Below, in pieces: positions 30,065 to 39,830 of a DNA stretch of 44,628 nucleotides. Position numbers and translations under genes: made by a program. How positions within the stretch are numbered: the stretch's first letter is position 1; each line of letters opens with the position of its first letter. Source of the stretch: Candidatus Sabulitectum sp. (lineage in GTDB: Bacteria; Fermentibacterota; Fermentibacteria; Fermentibacterales; JCC-6); NCBI GenBank assembly GCA_021107435.1, contig JAIOSV010000074.1, forward strand, positions 1 through 44,628. Direction: 5' to 3'. Under the pieces are notes generated by a model. That model ran no database searches. It worked only from the letters and a program-made list of their open reading frames with translations, and was not told the origin of the DNA.

Positions 30065-32041
30065 ATGATTAGTCTTGATGATCTCTATTCACTCATCGAA
30101 AGCACTTTTGATTTTCTTCTGGTGGTTGATAACAATGAAAAGATTCACTATGTGAGTCCCCTGATGAAGAATATCTGTTGCGCTCACGGCTCCGATGTTA
30201 TCGATAAACACCTGAAGGAACTGCTGGATAAAAGCTCTCTTAATTCCTTCAGAAACGCCATGAAAAAGGTGAGTCACGGTGGCCGCGGAGTGCTTGCTGT
30301 TTTTTCCAGAGGTACTGTCGATTCCATCCCGATACCAATGAAGGTAGCTTATACCAAAAGTGTAACGGGCGGATTCTATCTGATCTTCGGTAAACAGGTT
30401 GATTCTCTAAGGAAGATGGATGACTGGGAAAAGGCAGAGAGGGTGAAAGAGCTTTCCTGTCTCTATGCAGTAGCAGAATGGATAGAGGCTTCTACTACTA
30501 TTAAAGACTTCTTCACCAAGCTTCCGCCGTTCCTTGCACAGGGAATGCGTTTCCCCGAGGAAGCAACAGTCTATTCTATCTATCAGGGAATTGAGTACGG
30601 CCAGAAACCTGTCGTCAAAGCGTTTATAGATGTTAAACTCTACATAAGCGGCGAAATGAAGGGTGAGATAAAGGTCGGCTACATAAATGATGAAAAGGAT
30701 CTGCTCCCTGAAGAGTGGAAAATGATGAAGCAGATCGGAAGAATGCTGAGCCTGGCCCTTGAGCGCAAGGAACTCTCGGAAAATATCGCCATGAAACAGG
30801 GAGAAGAAGAGGAGTTCAGCAGACGACTTACAGATCTGGAAGAGAAGATTGCCACCAGGGAATCCGAACTTAAATCCCAGAAGCATAAACTCAAAACTGT
30901 AGATTCCTATCTGAGCAGAGTCAATGAAACCATGGACGAAAGCAGCAGAAGGTTCGAAACCATGTTCAAAGCCATTCCAGACAAGGTTCTCATGATAGGC
31001 CTTAACCGGGATGTGGTAATGAGCAACCGGGATACTATAAAACCCGGAGAAAAGTGTTTTCGCGCATGCTTCAACCGGGAAACTCCCTGCGTGGACTGCC
31101 GACTCTCGAAGATAGTAAAAAACAAGATTCCAATAACTGTTACATTCAGAGATGAGGATAGGTATCTGGAAGTACATGCCCTTCCTGTTTTCAATAAGAA
31201 CGAGGAAGTTGAAGGCATAATGGAGTTCTACCGGGATGTTACTCTTGAAAAAACATACGAGCAGCAGATCCAGCAGGCAGACAAGCTGGCTTCACTGGGG
31301 CAGCTTGTCAGCGGCATTGGCCATGAGATCAACAATCCGAATCAGTTCATTCGGGGAAACATCAAGATAGTCAAGCAGGCTCTGGATGATATGCTGCCCA
31401 TAGTCGATGAATATCAGAAGACACACCCTGATCTTAAGATTGCCCGACTGAAATACGCTTTTTTCAGAGAACACATAATGACTCTGGTTGATGACATGGG
31501 GCACGGATCGGAAAGAATTAAAGGAATTGTAGAGGGCCTCAGAGGCTTCGCCCGCAAAGATGACGGTCTTCTTGTGGACAATGTTGATATCAATACCCTT
31601 ATTTGCGCCACTCAGAGGCTTGTTCAGAACGAAGTCCACAAACACGGAGAGATGCAGCTTGATCTCTCGGAGAATGTTAAGCTCTTCCCGGGTAACTCTC
31701 AGAAAATCGAACAGGTGCTGGTGAATCTGATAGTCAACGCCGCCCAGGCCATACCGGACGACAGGAAGGGCCTCATCACTGTAAGCTCCTCAATGGATAA
31801 AGAGACAGTTGTTGTAGAAATTGAGGATAACGGGAAAGGCATGGATGAAAAAACTCAGAGACAGATTTTCGACCCCTTCTTTACAACAAAAAGATCCAAG
31901 GGTGGAACGGGGCTTGGTCTTGCCATTACCTACAGAATAGTTGAGGAACACGGGGGAAGCATATCTGTAACCAGTAAATCAGGCACCGGTACGAAATTTA
32001 CCATCAGAATCCCCGTAACCGGGAGCAGGGAGAACAGATGA
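30065..32041 (+). CDS. PAS-containing sensor histidine kinase (cytoplasmic)
   Basis: The protein has 658 residues. ATG 30065 follows GAGGGAG by 5 nt; an upstream ATG at 30026 lacks a site. No transmembrane segment is seen. Domains: PAS (~1-110), a GAF-like region (~125-240), a coiled coil (~245-300), then a second PAS (~300-400) carrying C-x3-C-x6-C-x2-C (GEKCFRACFNRETPCVDC), which could bind a metal or cofactor. The HisKA box GIGHEINNP has phospho-acceptor H420. HATPase motifs are NLIVNAAQAI, DNGKGMD, FFTTK and GGTGLGLAI. It overlaps the response-regulator gene by 4 bases, so the two are a cognate pair. Confidence 0.9.
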   Translation: MISLDDLYSLIESTFDFLLVVDNNEKIHYVSPLMKNICCAHGSDVIDKHLKELLDKSSLNSFRNAMKKVSHGGRGVLAVFSRGTVDSIPIPMKVAYTKSVTGGFYLIFGKQVDSLRKMDDWEKAERVKELSCLYAVAEWIEASTTIKDFFTKLPPFLAQGMRFPEEATVYSIYQGIEYGQKPVVKAFIDVKLYISGEMKGEIKVGYINDEKDLLPEEWKMMKQIGRMLSLALERKELSENIAMKQGEEEEFSRRLTDLEEKIATRESELKSQKHKLKTVDSYLSRVNETMDESSRRFETMFKAIPDKVLMIGLNRDVVMSNRDTIKPGEKCFRACFNRETPCVDCRLSKIVKNKIPITVTFRDEDRYLEVHALPVFNKNEEVEGIMEFYRDVTLEKTYEQQIQQADKLASLGQLVSGIGHEINNPNQFIRGNIKIVKQALDDMLPIVDEYQKTHPDLKIARLKYAFFREHIMTLVDDMGHGSERIKGIVEGLRGFARKDDGLLVDNVDINTLICATQRLVQNEVHKHGEMQLDLSENVKLFPGNSQKIEQVLVNLIVNAAQAIPDDRKGLITVSSSMDKETVVVEIEDNGKGMDEKTQRQIFDPFFTTKRSKGGTGLGLAITYRIVEEHGGSISVTSKSGTGTKFTIRIPVTGSRENR

Positions 32042-33399
32042 TGAAAAAGGTTCTGATAGTAGATGATGATGTTGCAGTAACCAATTACTTCATGGTCTTT
32101 CTTATGCAGACTGAGAGATTTGAGTCTACTGTAATAAATGACTCCAGAAAGGTGGAGAACCTTCTGGAGAAGGAAATTTTTGATGTAGTAATGCTTGACC
32201 TGGACATGCCGAATGTCAGCGGCATCGACATACTCAACATGATGCAGGCTAAAAACATCTCAGTACCGGTTATCATTCTTACCGGGGCAAATGATGTTGA
32301 CCTGGCCGTAAAAAGCATGAAACGGGGAGCCTTCGACTACCTGACCAAACCTGTTGATGATGAGCATCTTATAGAAGTGCTCGATAGTGCCGTTGAACAC
32401 GGCGCCATGAGTAAGAGAATAATAAAACTTGCAGATACCTTCACCCAGGAAGAACTGAAAGACAGAAAAGATTTTGAACATCTTCCCACAAATAATCCGG
32501 ATATGATTCGCCTTTTTCACAACGCTGAGAAAGTGGCAAAATCTGATCTCAGCATTTTCATCTGGGGGGAACAGGGCACTGGAAAGGAGAGTCTGGCAAG
32601 AGCAATTCACCAGGCAAGCCTGAGAATTGAGGGACCATTCATCGCTGTGGACGGCGCTGCTCACAGGAAGGAGGACTTCTCATCCGAGCTCTTCGGCAGA
32701 GCAAAGGACTGGAGCGGCAAGCACGACGAGAAACTGGGATTTATTGAGGCTGCTTCAGGGGGAACTCTTTTCATAGACAACATTGACTGTCTGGGGCTGC
32801 CCGCTCAAGCCAGGCTGAAAAGAGTAATCCAGAACTCGGAATTCTACAGAGACAACTCCACTGAGATAAAGAAAAGCGATGTGCGGATAATTGTATCATC
32901 AACCAGAGATCTCACAAGCTCTCAGTATCGTGACACATTTTCCCGTGACCTTCTTTATCATCTGATGGTAAACTCAATAAAAATACCGCCGCTCCGGGCA
33001 AGAGCTGAAGACATTCCCCTGATTGTTGATTACTTCCTGAAGATGGAACTGGCCAGGGTGGACAGGGGAAACGCGAATTTGTCAGTCTCAAGCGAATTAA
33101 TGGATATGCTTGTGCAATACAGCTATCCGGACAATGTTCAGGAACTGCAGACCATCATCGCCTGCGCAGTAGTTGGAACAGAAAATGGTGCTATAACATC
33201 CGACTCTCTCTCTCCCTACATCAGAGAACGGATAACACCCGGAGAGGCAGCAGGAGACTTTACCCCGGCATTGCTCCGCGATGTCATGACAAATCATATT
33301 GAAAGAACCGTCAAGTACTGCGGAGGGAACATGAACCAGGCCGCAACACTTCTCGGTATTTCAGTTGATGAAGTAAATGATCACATAGAGAATAACTGA
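32038..33399 (+). CDS. NtrC-like response regulator with degenerate AAA+ domain
   Basis: The protein has 453 residues. The receiver (~1-120) is complete: IVDDD, phospho-Asp in VVMLDLDMPN, Thr in ILTGAND, Lys in YLTKPVDD. In the AAA+ domain Walker A is intact (GEQGTGK from 177). The GAFTGA sigma-54 loop is missing: ELFGRAKDWSGKHDEK occupies it. Walker B reads FIDNID, with Asn248 replacing the catalytic Glu. A Fis-like HTH is recognisable at the end (GGNMNQAATLLGISVDEVND). It should therefore be unable to activate sigma-54 polymerase and may act as a repressor or a sigma-70-type regulator. It is encoded with the kinase just upstream (ATGA overlap). Confidence 0.88.
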   Translation: MMKKVLIVDDDVAVTNYFMVFLMQTERFESTVINDSRKVENLLEKEIFDVVMLDLDMPNVSGIDILNMMQAKNISVPVIILTGANDVDLAVKSMKRGAFDYLTKPVDDEHLIEVLDSAVEHGAMSKRIIKLADTFTQEELKDRKDFEHLPTNNPDMIRLFHNAEKVAKSDLSIFIWGEQGTGKESLARAIHQASLRIEGPFIAVDGAAHRKEDFSSELFGRAKDWSGKHDEKLGFIEAASGGTLFIDNIDCLGLPAQARLKRVIQNSEFYRDNSTEIKKSDVRIIVSSTRDLTSSQYRDTFSRDLLYHLMVNSIKIPPLRARAEDIPLIVDYFLKMELARVDRGNANLSVSSELMDMLVQYSYPDNVQELQTIIACAVVGTENGAITSDSLSPYIRERITPGEAAGDFTPALLRDVMTNHIERTVKYCGGNMNQAATLLGISVDEVNDHIENN

Positions 33400-33403
33400 C
33401 CCG

Positions 33404-33793
33404 TTACCAGTTGCTGACCCCATTGGCTATCGAACCGTGGGTTGGATTCGCAGGACAGTCAAGTGTCCAGCTCTGTCCGTCTACAGTATATCTGTATGCA
33501 CCGGCATCGGGGCAAATCGCAGGCACACCGACTTCAGCCAGCGTTGCAGGCAGTAACCCGTTCTGAGCCTGATACATTACAACGGATGCCGCAATCGCAT
33601 GCATGTTCGCCCGACACGCGCTCTGATTCGCCAGGTCTATCCCGGCAGTGAGGTTCGGAACATTTACATCGGAAACATCCTCTTCCGGAGTAACCTCTCC
33701 TGCTGGAATATTTATTGCAGGATCGGTTTCCGGCTGAGCTCCACCACATCCAGTCATCAGCAGGATCAAAGAAAAAGCAGCAAAGTATTTCAT
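33404..33793 (-). CDS. Lipoprotein with pilin-like C-terminal region
   Basis: The protein has 129 residues. The lipobox is LMTGC (Cys16), followed by a Pro/Asp/Glu-rich linker. Residues ~55-129 (CRANMHAIAASVVMYQAQNG, LPATLAEVG, ICPDAGAYRY, SWTLDCP, THGSI) resemble the mature half of type II secretion/type IV pseudopilins. It lacks the pilin prepilin peptidase helix, so it is a pilin-fold lipoprotein. GGAG precedes the ATG. The gene converges on the response regulator with a 4-bp gap and shares the upstream gap with the divergent antiporter. Function unknown. Confidence 0.7.
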   Translation of the reverse strand: MKYFAAFSLILLMTGCGGAQPETDPAINIPAGEVTPEEDVSDVNVPNLTAGIDLANQSACRANMHAIAASVVMYQAQNGLLPATLAEVGVPAICPDAGAYRYTVDGQSWTLDCPANPTHGSIANGVSNW

Positions 33794-33864
33794 ATCATCA
33801 CTCCATTGATTATGGTTACAGACAGTTGAATTTACGCAAATCAGGACGATATTGAAAGAGGGAC

Positions 33865-35076
33865 ATGGAAACTGAAGCCATATTCATACTCGGTACACTG
33901 CTTTTCACCGGGTTCATTGCGGGAAGGGTTGCTTCAAAGTTCGGCCTGCCAGCGGTAACAGGTTACATTCTTGCCGGTGTTCTTCTTAATCCGCAGGTAT
34001 CCGGAATTATCTCTCCGTCATTTGTTAACAGCTCTGATCTTGTTACAATAATGACCCTCTCCATAATCACCTTTTCTGTAGGCACAAGCCTTTATCTGCC
34101 CAAAATCAGAAAACTGGGAAAAACAATTGGTGTGGTTGCTCTCTTTGAAGCTCAATTCGCCAATTTCTTCATTGCCGCAGGCTTTGCTTTCCTTATCCCG
34201 ATACTTTTACCGGGAAAAGCGCAATACGCTGTTCCCATGGCCCTTCTTTTCGGCGCTCTCGGCTCTCCGACTGATCCCTCCGCCACCCTTGCAGTTGCTC
34301 ATCAGTTCAAGTGCGATGGCCCGGTTACCAGAACGGTAATGGGCGTGGCGGCAATGGATGATGGTATAGGAATGCTCAACTACAGTATCGCCGCCGCCGC
34401 TGCTGCGGTTCTTATCGCCCATACTTCCTTCACCGCAAGCTCTATTCTTTCACCTCTGCTGAGGATAGGCTCCTCACTGGCAATCGGAGCATTCATTGGT
34501 GCTCTTTTCGCACTTCTTGAAAAGAAAATGAATATTAACTCCACAGCTCAAATGCTCGCATTGCTCCTGGGTTCTCTTTACAGTTGCTACGGTATTTCAA
34601 TGCTTTTCAACGCAGATCCGCTTCTGGCAGTAATGACCATGGGCTTCGTTGTGGTCAACGCAGGCGAGTGGTGCAGACGAATTCCTGAAAAGGTTTCAGG
34701 AAGCATTGAAGAAATAGTTTTCATTCTTTTCTTCACAGTAAGTGGAATGAAACTGGACTTCAGCGTACTCAAATCCTCTGCTCTGCTTGTTCTTCTTTTT
34801 GTAATTCTACGGGTTACGGGCAAATTCGCAGGTACAATCTTTGGTGCCAGGCTGGCTTCAGCCCCGATACCTGTACGAAAATACACCGGCTTCTGCCTGG
34901 TTCCACAGGGTGGTATTGTTATTGGACTGGCTCTGATACTTCATTCAATGCCCGTGTTTCAGCCCTTCGCAGACACCCTGGTCAGCGTAATTCTGGGAAC
35001 AGTTGTTATTAACGAGCTGGTTGGCCCTCTGCTCTCCAGGTGGGCACTGAAAAAGGCAGGAGAGATCCACTCATAA
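33865..35076 (+). CDS. CPA2-type cation:proton antiporter, membrane domain only
   Basis: The protein has 403 residues with ~12 hydrophobic segments and a KefB/NhaS-like order: GRVASKFGLPAVTGYILAG near the start, GSPTDPSAT at ~142, the ion-binding AMDDGIGM at ~165, and the unwound-helix region FTVSGMKLDF. The acidic DD pair and the TDP motif suit Na+(K+)/H+ exchange across the inner membrane. No TrkA-N or C-terminal regulatory domain follows, unlike Kef. GAGGG sits close before the ATG. It converges on the DUF445 gene. Confidence 0.88.
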   Translation: METEAIFILGTLLFTGFIAGRVASKFGLPAVTGYILAGVLLNPQVSGIISPSFVNSSDLVTIMTLSIITFSVGTSLYLPKIRKLGKTIGVVALFEAQFANFFIAAGFAFLIPILLPGKAQYAVPMALLFGALGSPTDPSATLAVAHQFKCDGPVTRTVMGVAAMDDGIGMLNYSIAAAAAAVLIAHTSFTASSILSPLLRIGSSLAIGAFIGALFALLEKKMNINSTAQMLALLLGSLYSCYGISMLFNADPLLAVMTMGFVVVNAGEWCRRIPEKVSGSIEEIVFILFFTVSGMKLDFSVLKSSALLVLLFVILRVTGKFAGTIFGARLASAPIPVRKYTGFCLVPQGGIVIGLALILHSMPVFQPFADTLVSVILGTVVINELVGPLLSRWALKKAGEIHS

Positions 35077-35091
35077 AACATTGGGAGTAAA

Positions 35092-36600
35092 TCAGTCACT
35101 TTTCTTTGAAGTCTTCTTTTCTTCCTTTGGAACACGGGTGGCATCTGTCTCTTTGTCCCATGCCCGTCGCTCTTTCCCGGGATCGGGTCGATCATCCAGA
35201 TCCTCACGCCACATCTGCGGAGGATTCTTTTCCAGTGCCTTCCTTCTGGATTCATTTGCATTCTTTTTTGCCATTCTTCTACCCTTTCTCTTCTCTGTCA
35301 GCAATCTTTCTGTAAGCCAGAAAATTCCGGTTGATGCCATAAGTATAACAACAAACCACTGGTTAATAAGAATAAGACCTGCAAGCATGCCGAGTATGCC
35401 TCCAAAGAGTTCGATCCCGGCCAGGCTTTCACCACTCACATCAGTGATAAGTTCCTCAAGTTGCTGAAGCTCAAATTCGCTGACTTTTTTCCTGACCATT
35501 TCCCTGATATCAATCCTGTGGGCATACTGCAGCATGAAATTCCTTGCAGTCTTTCTGAACTCTTCTGACTGTATTTTCTTTTCAGCCATACTCTCAAGCT
35601 TCCCTACTGCTCCATCCAACTGCTTTTCGAGCCAGTTCCAGAATGATTCCGACTCAAGATAGGTAATGAGTTTCTCTCTGGCTGAAGCAACGCCTTCGGT
35701 TTTCAACCAGTGGTCAAATCTCTGTTTCTGCTCATCAAAGAACAAAGAGAATCGTTTCTTCACCGCCGGGTCATCCCCTATGGATGAAATTGAAGCTATG
35801 TTGTCTCCGATCAAATCCATAACGTTCTGGAAGAAAGATGGACTTCTTACCTTTTTCAGAAGTTCTTCTCTGATACGGCTGCTGTCTATCCTGAATACTC
35901 CCTTGCCAAGCATCATTGCTTTCTTGGCCAGAAAGCTCTTTGAGTTTATCCAGTCTTCAAGAATTCCGTTCACAGCATCGGCGATGGTTGATGCATTCTT
36001 TTCCGCCAGATCAGTTACCAGCATGGTCAGAAGATGAAGGGTTTCAGGCTTTTCTATTTCTCGCTCAATAGCACTTCTTGCGTGAGACCAGACCTTGTCT
36101 GATGACAGATTTTCCGATGCATGGTTCTTAATCAACTCAGCGACTTTGGAGAAAAACCGCTCCGCCTGTTCAACTCCTCTGTTCTGCACATACCTGCCAA
36201 CGGCATTAATAATCTTTGATCTGTTCTGCGGGTTCTCAAGCAGGCCGTGGGTAAATACCAGTAATCCTGAAGCGGCCTTCTCTATAAGATCATTGTCTTC
36301 CAGATACCGGAGAATGGAATCTGTATCAAGGAGTTGTCCTGAAACCGCTGTGGCGATACCTTCAGCGATGTCATCCCTTCTTTTCGGAATCAATCCCTGT
36401 CTCCCAAGAGGTGTTCTTTTGCGGGGACGGAAAAGCATTTTTATCGCGATGTAATTTGTTCCAATACCAACTGTACCAGACAGGGAAATTTTAAAAATCC
36501 AGTCTATCCACTGGTACTCAAACAGGTTCAGCAAAATTCCTGATATTGCGGTGATCGAAGGAAGAGCTATAATCGCTATCTTTCTTCCACTCTTTATCAT
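35092..36600 (-). CDS. DUF445 family membrane protein
   Basis: The protein has 502 residues. The N-terminus has two hydrophobic segments (IAIIALPSITAISGILL, IFKISLSGTVGIGTNYIAIK), followed by the family's MLFRPRKRTPLGRQGLIPKR signature. A long helical repeat region then occupies ~75-380 (HASENLSSDKVWSHARSA, LAKKAMMLGKG). Near the C-terminus are two more hydrophobic stretches (LFGGILGMLAGLILI, FVVILMASTGIFWL) and a basic tail rich in Lys/Arg. DUF445 proteins (YjiN, YheB type) have no settled function. Start: AGGAAAGC before ATG. It converges with the antiporter. Confidence 0.85.
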   Translation of the reverse strand: MIKSGRKIAIIALPSITAISGILLNLFEYQWIDWIFKISLSGTVGIGTNYIAIKMLFRPRKRTPLGRQGLIPKRRDDIAEGIATAVSGQLLDTDSILRYLEDNDLIEKAASGLLVFTHGLLENPQNRSKIINAVGRYVQNRGVEQAERFFSKVAELIKNHASENLSSDKVWSHARSAIEREIEKPETLHLLTMLVTDLAEKNASTIADAVNGILEDWINSKSFLAKKAMMLGKGVFRIDSSRIREELLKKVRSPSFFQNVMDLIGDNIASISSIGDDPAVKKRFSLFFDEQKQRFDHWLKTEGVASAREKLITYLESESFWNWLEKQLDGAVGKLESMAEKKIQSEEFRKTARNFMLQYAHRIDIREMVRKKVSEFELQQLEELITDVSGESLAGIELFGGILGMLAGLILINQWFVVILMASTGIFWLTERLLTEKRKGRRMAKKNANESRRKALEKNPPQMWREDLDDRPDPGKERRAWDKETDATRVPKEEKKTSKKSD

Positions 36601-36637
36601 GATAGCTTTCCTTATAAAGAAATATACAGGGAAATCC

Positions 36638-38083
36638 TTACTGCAAAACCCTGTCCCGGTAGATACTGTAGCGGGACATTATCTCCCCGTTTGCAGCAAT
36701 GGCTTCTTCCCTGTCCAGAACAATGATGTTGCCAAGGTTGGTTGTCAGTTCAAGGAACTGGACTGAGCCATCGTCAACCAGTTCGACAAACTGGGAGAAG
36801 TTTCTAACCGGCATTTCGTTTACCGTTTCGATTATCTCGTTCTGGAGGCTTTCGTATCCGGTATTAACCTCAGCGGGAAGCATAAAGGTCAGAACCACTA
36901 TTTCCTCCCTGGCTTCGGTGCGCCAGTTGTCGAACAGGAACGGATAGCTCAAGTAGTCAACTGCGTTTAGATACCAGTCCCAACCCCAGGATTCGAGATA
37001 ATTAAGGCTCAAGGGCATGAATACGGCTCCTCCAAAAATGAAATACTTCGGTGGAGTATCGTATATCTTGTTGTGAACAACTGAAAGATCGTGAAGAGTG
37101 GTATTGAGAGTCATCTCAACTGACTGCTGAACACCATCCCTGATTATCTCAAGGGGAATGGTCTCACCGATCTGCCGCCTGTTTACCATGTAATCCAGCC
37201 TGGTGCGGCTGCCGGAGCGGAGCTCAACAGTACCGTCACCTGCAACAGATTTCCCGTCTATCACCATAAGAATGTCGCCAATTACAAGTACTTCTCCGGC
37301 GGGAGAATCAAAGGCCAGTTTAGTAACCATCACACCGGTCTGCTCCTGCTCAATGCCGAACCTTGTGGAAAAAGCATCATTTCGTATAGTCTGATAACTG
37401 AATCCAGCGGAGGGAAATCCATTGTAGCTGCCATCCTCCATGTCTTCAAAAAAGTGCTCGATTACAGGCACCGGTATCACATAACCAATGTTGTCTGCCT
37501 GGGTTATGGTCTGCATGGCAACACCAATGATTTTGTTATCGATAATGGCAGGACCTCCGCTGTTCCCGGGGTTGATGGCGGCATCAATCTGCACCGTAAG
37601 CAGCGAAAGGCCGCTGTGGGCATAGCGGGAACTCTCAATTCTGGAAATAACTCCCTGAGTGGTGCTGAGAGCGTCACCGCCCATGGGATAGCCGTACACG
37701 GTAACCTCCTCTCTTGCCTGAGGAAGTTCGCCCAGTTCCAGAGGGTCTATGCCCCTGAAGAAAGATTCATCTTCAACAGTAATCAGCGCAAGGTCGGCTT
37801 CATGGGATATCGCCACTACAAATGCCTGATACTTCCTGGGATCACCCTCTTTACGCACCTGCAGATAGGTTTCATTGGTTACAACGTGGGCATTGGTCAA
37901 TATCATGTTTTCGCGGACTACACAGCCGGAGCCGGAACTTTCCATAGGCGCGTCAGTACTCCAGGGAAGGTAATAGTTGTAGGCAACACTATTTGTGTAG
38001 ATCTTTACCATTGCCTGGTCAATATTACCGCCTATGCTGAGAGTCGTAAGTAAAAGTGTCAGTAAAATCATCCAGTGTTTCAT
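36638..38083 (-). CDS. Exported trypsin-like serine protease (HtrA/DegP-like)
   Basis: The protein has 481 residues with signal peptide MKHWMILLTLLLTTLSIGG. The catalytic triad is intact: H66 (ILTNAHVV), D97 (HEADLAL) and S175 (NPGNSGGP). A PDZ-like domain spans ~215-310 (GVMVTKLAFDSPAGEVLVIG, DILMVIDGKSV). A further ~150 residues form a second, diverged PDZ-like region (LPAEVNTGYE, INEMPVRN-type ligand loop). It is likely periplasmic and involved in envelope protein quality control. AAGGA is 5 nt before the ATG. It lies 76 bp after a membrane-protein gene on the same strand. Confidence 0.88.
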   Translation of the reverse strand: MKHWMILLTLLLTTLSIGGNIDQAMVKIYTNSVAYNYYLPWSTDAPMESSGSGCVVRENMILTNAHVVTNETYLQVRKEGDPRKYQAFVVAISHEADLALITVEDESFFRGIDPLELGELPQAREEVTVYGYPMGGDALSTTQGVISRIESSRYAHSGLSLLTVQIDAAINPGNSGGPAIIDNKIIGVAMQTITQADNIGYVIPVPVIEHFFEDMEDGSYNGFPSAGFSYQTIRNDAFSTRFGIEQEQTGVMVTKLAFDSPAGEVLVIGDILMVIDGKSVAGDGTVELRSGSRTRLDYMVNRRQIGETIPLEIIRDGVQQSVEMTLNTTLHDLSVVHNKIYDTPPKYFIFGGAVFMPLSLNYLESWGWDWYLNAVDYLSYPFLFDNWRTEAREEIVVLTFMLPAEVNTGYESLQNEIIETVNEMPVRNFSQFVELVDDGSVQFLELTTNLGNIIVLDREEAIAANGEIMSRYSIYRDRVLQ

Positions 38084-38159
38084 TTCTATCCTTCTTCAAA
38101 AACCAACAGTGTGTTCATTATTGGGTGTATTCTAACGGAAGGCTGAAGTTCCTGCCATT

Positions 38160-39047
38160 TCAGACTGCTTTTTTCCGAAGATAGTTTTCTATACCGGCAT
38201 AGAAAATAAGATCTATTGCAAGACCCCATATTGCTGTGAGCTGTGATTGGTAGAAAAGGAATATCTGCGTGATGAAGATGCTTACAAGAACAGATCTTTT
38301 GAACCACTGGAATGCATGGTACACAGATCGGCGAAGCGTGAGAACGCCTGCAACAACCAGAAGACCGCTGATGACAATGCCAATTATGGACATCCCCGAA
38401 GTATCATTAACTGGCAGCCACCCCGGGCTGATTAGTCCGAAGATTATTCCCAGCTGTGTCAGATTCAGAAACACAAATACAGTCATCAGAACTGGAACTA
38501 AACCCTTAATGGCAATTGTTCTGTCAAAACTTTCCTCAAATTTATCTTTCACTGCATCATACCACTTCAGGAGTTTTGAAGAAGTGTCATGCATATCCCC
38601 CAGATTCCTGCGCAGTTGATTATTCACCAGCAGTTCCCTGGATGAAAGCTCGGACTTCTCCGCAAATCCTCTGAACAAAAGGTACATTAGAATGAAGATC
38701 ACATATATCACTGCGATTGTCGGTTTGTAAAAGTAGTCGTTGTTGTCTGTGACAAATTTTCCCAGCTCATCAATGAAAAGGCCAAAGCCCATTCCACCGA
38801 AGAACGCCGCAAGTCTGCGCACTGACGGATTCCAGTAGCGAAACACCATCACCAGAGCAATAAGCATGAGAAAACCACCCCAGAGCATATGAGCGATGTG
38901 CAAATCGCCGGGAGATATCTGAGGGTAGCCGACAGCGGCAAGAAACGCCCTGTTGACAAGAATAGTGACCACTGCAATCACCATAAGCAGTTCCAGAAGG
39001 CTGCCTGTGTCTGTATCTCTAACAAGTGGACTTTGTCTTTTTCTCAT
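38160..39047 (-). CDS. Uncharacterised integral membrane protein
   Basis: The protein has 295 residues and about eight hydrophobic segments in two groups: four in the first half (LLELLMVIAVVTILV, MLWGGFLMLIALVMVF, FFGGMGFGLFIDELGKF, VIYVIFILMYLLF) and three to four after residue ~175. The middle loop (~125-170) is charged and helical. The conserved-looking motif is GGMGFGLFIDELGKFVTDNN. I recall similar proteins in several phyla but no named family. GAGG precedes the ATG. It is divergent from alkD with a 75-bp gap. Confidence 0.7.
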   Translation of the reverse strand: MRKRQSPLVRDTDTGSLLELLMVIAVVTILVNRAFLAAVGYPQISPGDLHIAHMLWGGFLMLIALVMVFRYWNPSVRRLAAFFGGMGFGLFIDELGKFVTDNNDYFYKPTIAVIYVIFILMYLLFRGFAEKSELSSRELLVNNQLRRNLGDMHDTSSKLLKWYDAVKDKFEESFDRTIAIKGLVPVLMTVFVFLNLTQLGIIFGLISPGWLPVNDTSGMSIIGIVISGLLVVAGVLTLRRSVYHAFQWFKRSVLVSIFITQIFLFYQSQLTAIWGLAIDLIFYAGIENYLRKKAV

Positions 39048-39122
39048 GTCCTCAATATAGATGTTACCGGAAATCCAGCAAGTATTGTATGCTCAGCCCA
39101 ACAAACAAGCGGAGGCTTGAAA

Positions 39123-39830
39123 ATGAATAAAGTGGAAGAGGTGATTTCCGAGCTGAAGAAGCTTGCGGATCCAGTTCGCGCTGCACACAGTCAGAAATTC
39201 TTCAAGACAGGGCCCGGAGAATACGGTGAAGGTGATCTGTTCCTCGGCCTCAGGGTTCCTCAAACACGAAAACTTGTGAAAACATTCAGGGGCCTTGAGC
39301 TACAGGCAATGGAGAAACTGCTTCAGTCAAAATGGCATGAAGCAAGACTCTTTGCCCTTCTTTCCATGGTCGATGCCTTCAAAAGAGGTTCAGATAAGGA
39401 AAAGGAGGGTATTTTCAAACTGTACACGGGCAATTCAGACAGAGTGAATGGCTGGGATCTGGTTGATTCGTCGGCACCGCACATTGCCGGAGCTTATCTG
39501 TGGGATAAAAACAGGCAGCCCCTGTATGATTTCGCGGTATCTGACTCTCTCTGGAAGCGAAGAATTGCAATCATCTCCACCCAGCACTTCATCAGAAACA
39601 ACTCCTTTAACGATACGCTGAAAATCGCGGATATGCTGCTTGACGATAAGGAAGACCTTATTCACAAGGCAGTGGGCTGGATGCTGCGGGAAGTGGGCAA
39701 CAGAAACACAGAGAGAGAAGAAAAATTCCTGAAGCTCCGATACATGAAGATGCCCAGAACCATGCTGAGATACGCCATAGAAAAATTCGAGCCTGGCAGG
39801 CGAAAGATGTACCTGAAGGGACTGATTTAG
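39123..39830 (+). CDS. alkD: DNA alkylation repair protein, AlkD-type
   Basis: The protein has 235 residues, the usual AlkD length. It is made of HEAT-like helical repeats: FLGLRVPQTRKLVKTF, WHEARLFALLSMV, the NGWDLVDSSAPHIAG segment with conserved Trp and Asp near the DNA-binding concave face, WKRRIAIISTQHF, HKAVGWMLREVG and MPRTMLRYAIEKF. AlkD removes 3- and 7-alkylpurines from DNA. ATG 39123 follows GGAGG by 7 nt; the longer frame from 38889 runs through the divergent gene and is not used. Its 3' end overlaps the convergent phosphatase gene by 4 bases. Confidence 0.92.
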   Translation: MNKVEEVISELKKLADPVRAAHSQKFFKTGPGEYGEGDLFLGLRVPQTRKLVKTFRGLELQAMEKLLQSKWHEARLFALLSMVDAFKRGSDKEKEGIFKLYTGNSDRVNGWDLVDSSAPHIAGAYLWDKNRQPLYDFAVSDSLWKRRIAIISTQHFIRNNSFNDTLKIADMLLDDKEDLIHKAVGWMLREVGNRNTEREEKFLKLRYMKMPRTMLRYAIEKFEPGRRKMYLKGLI

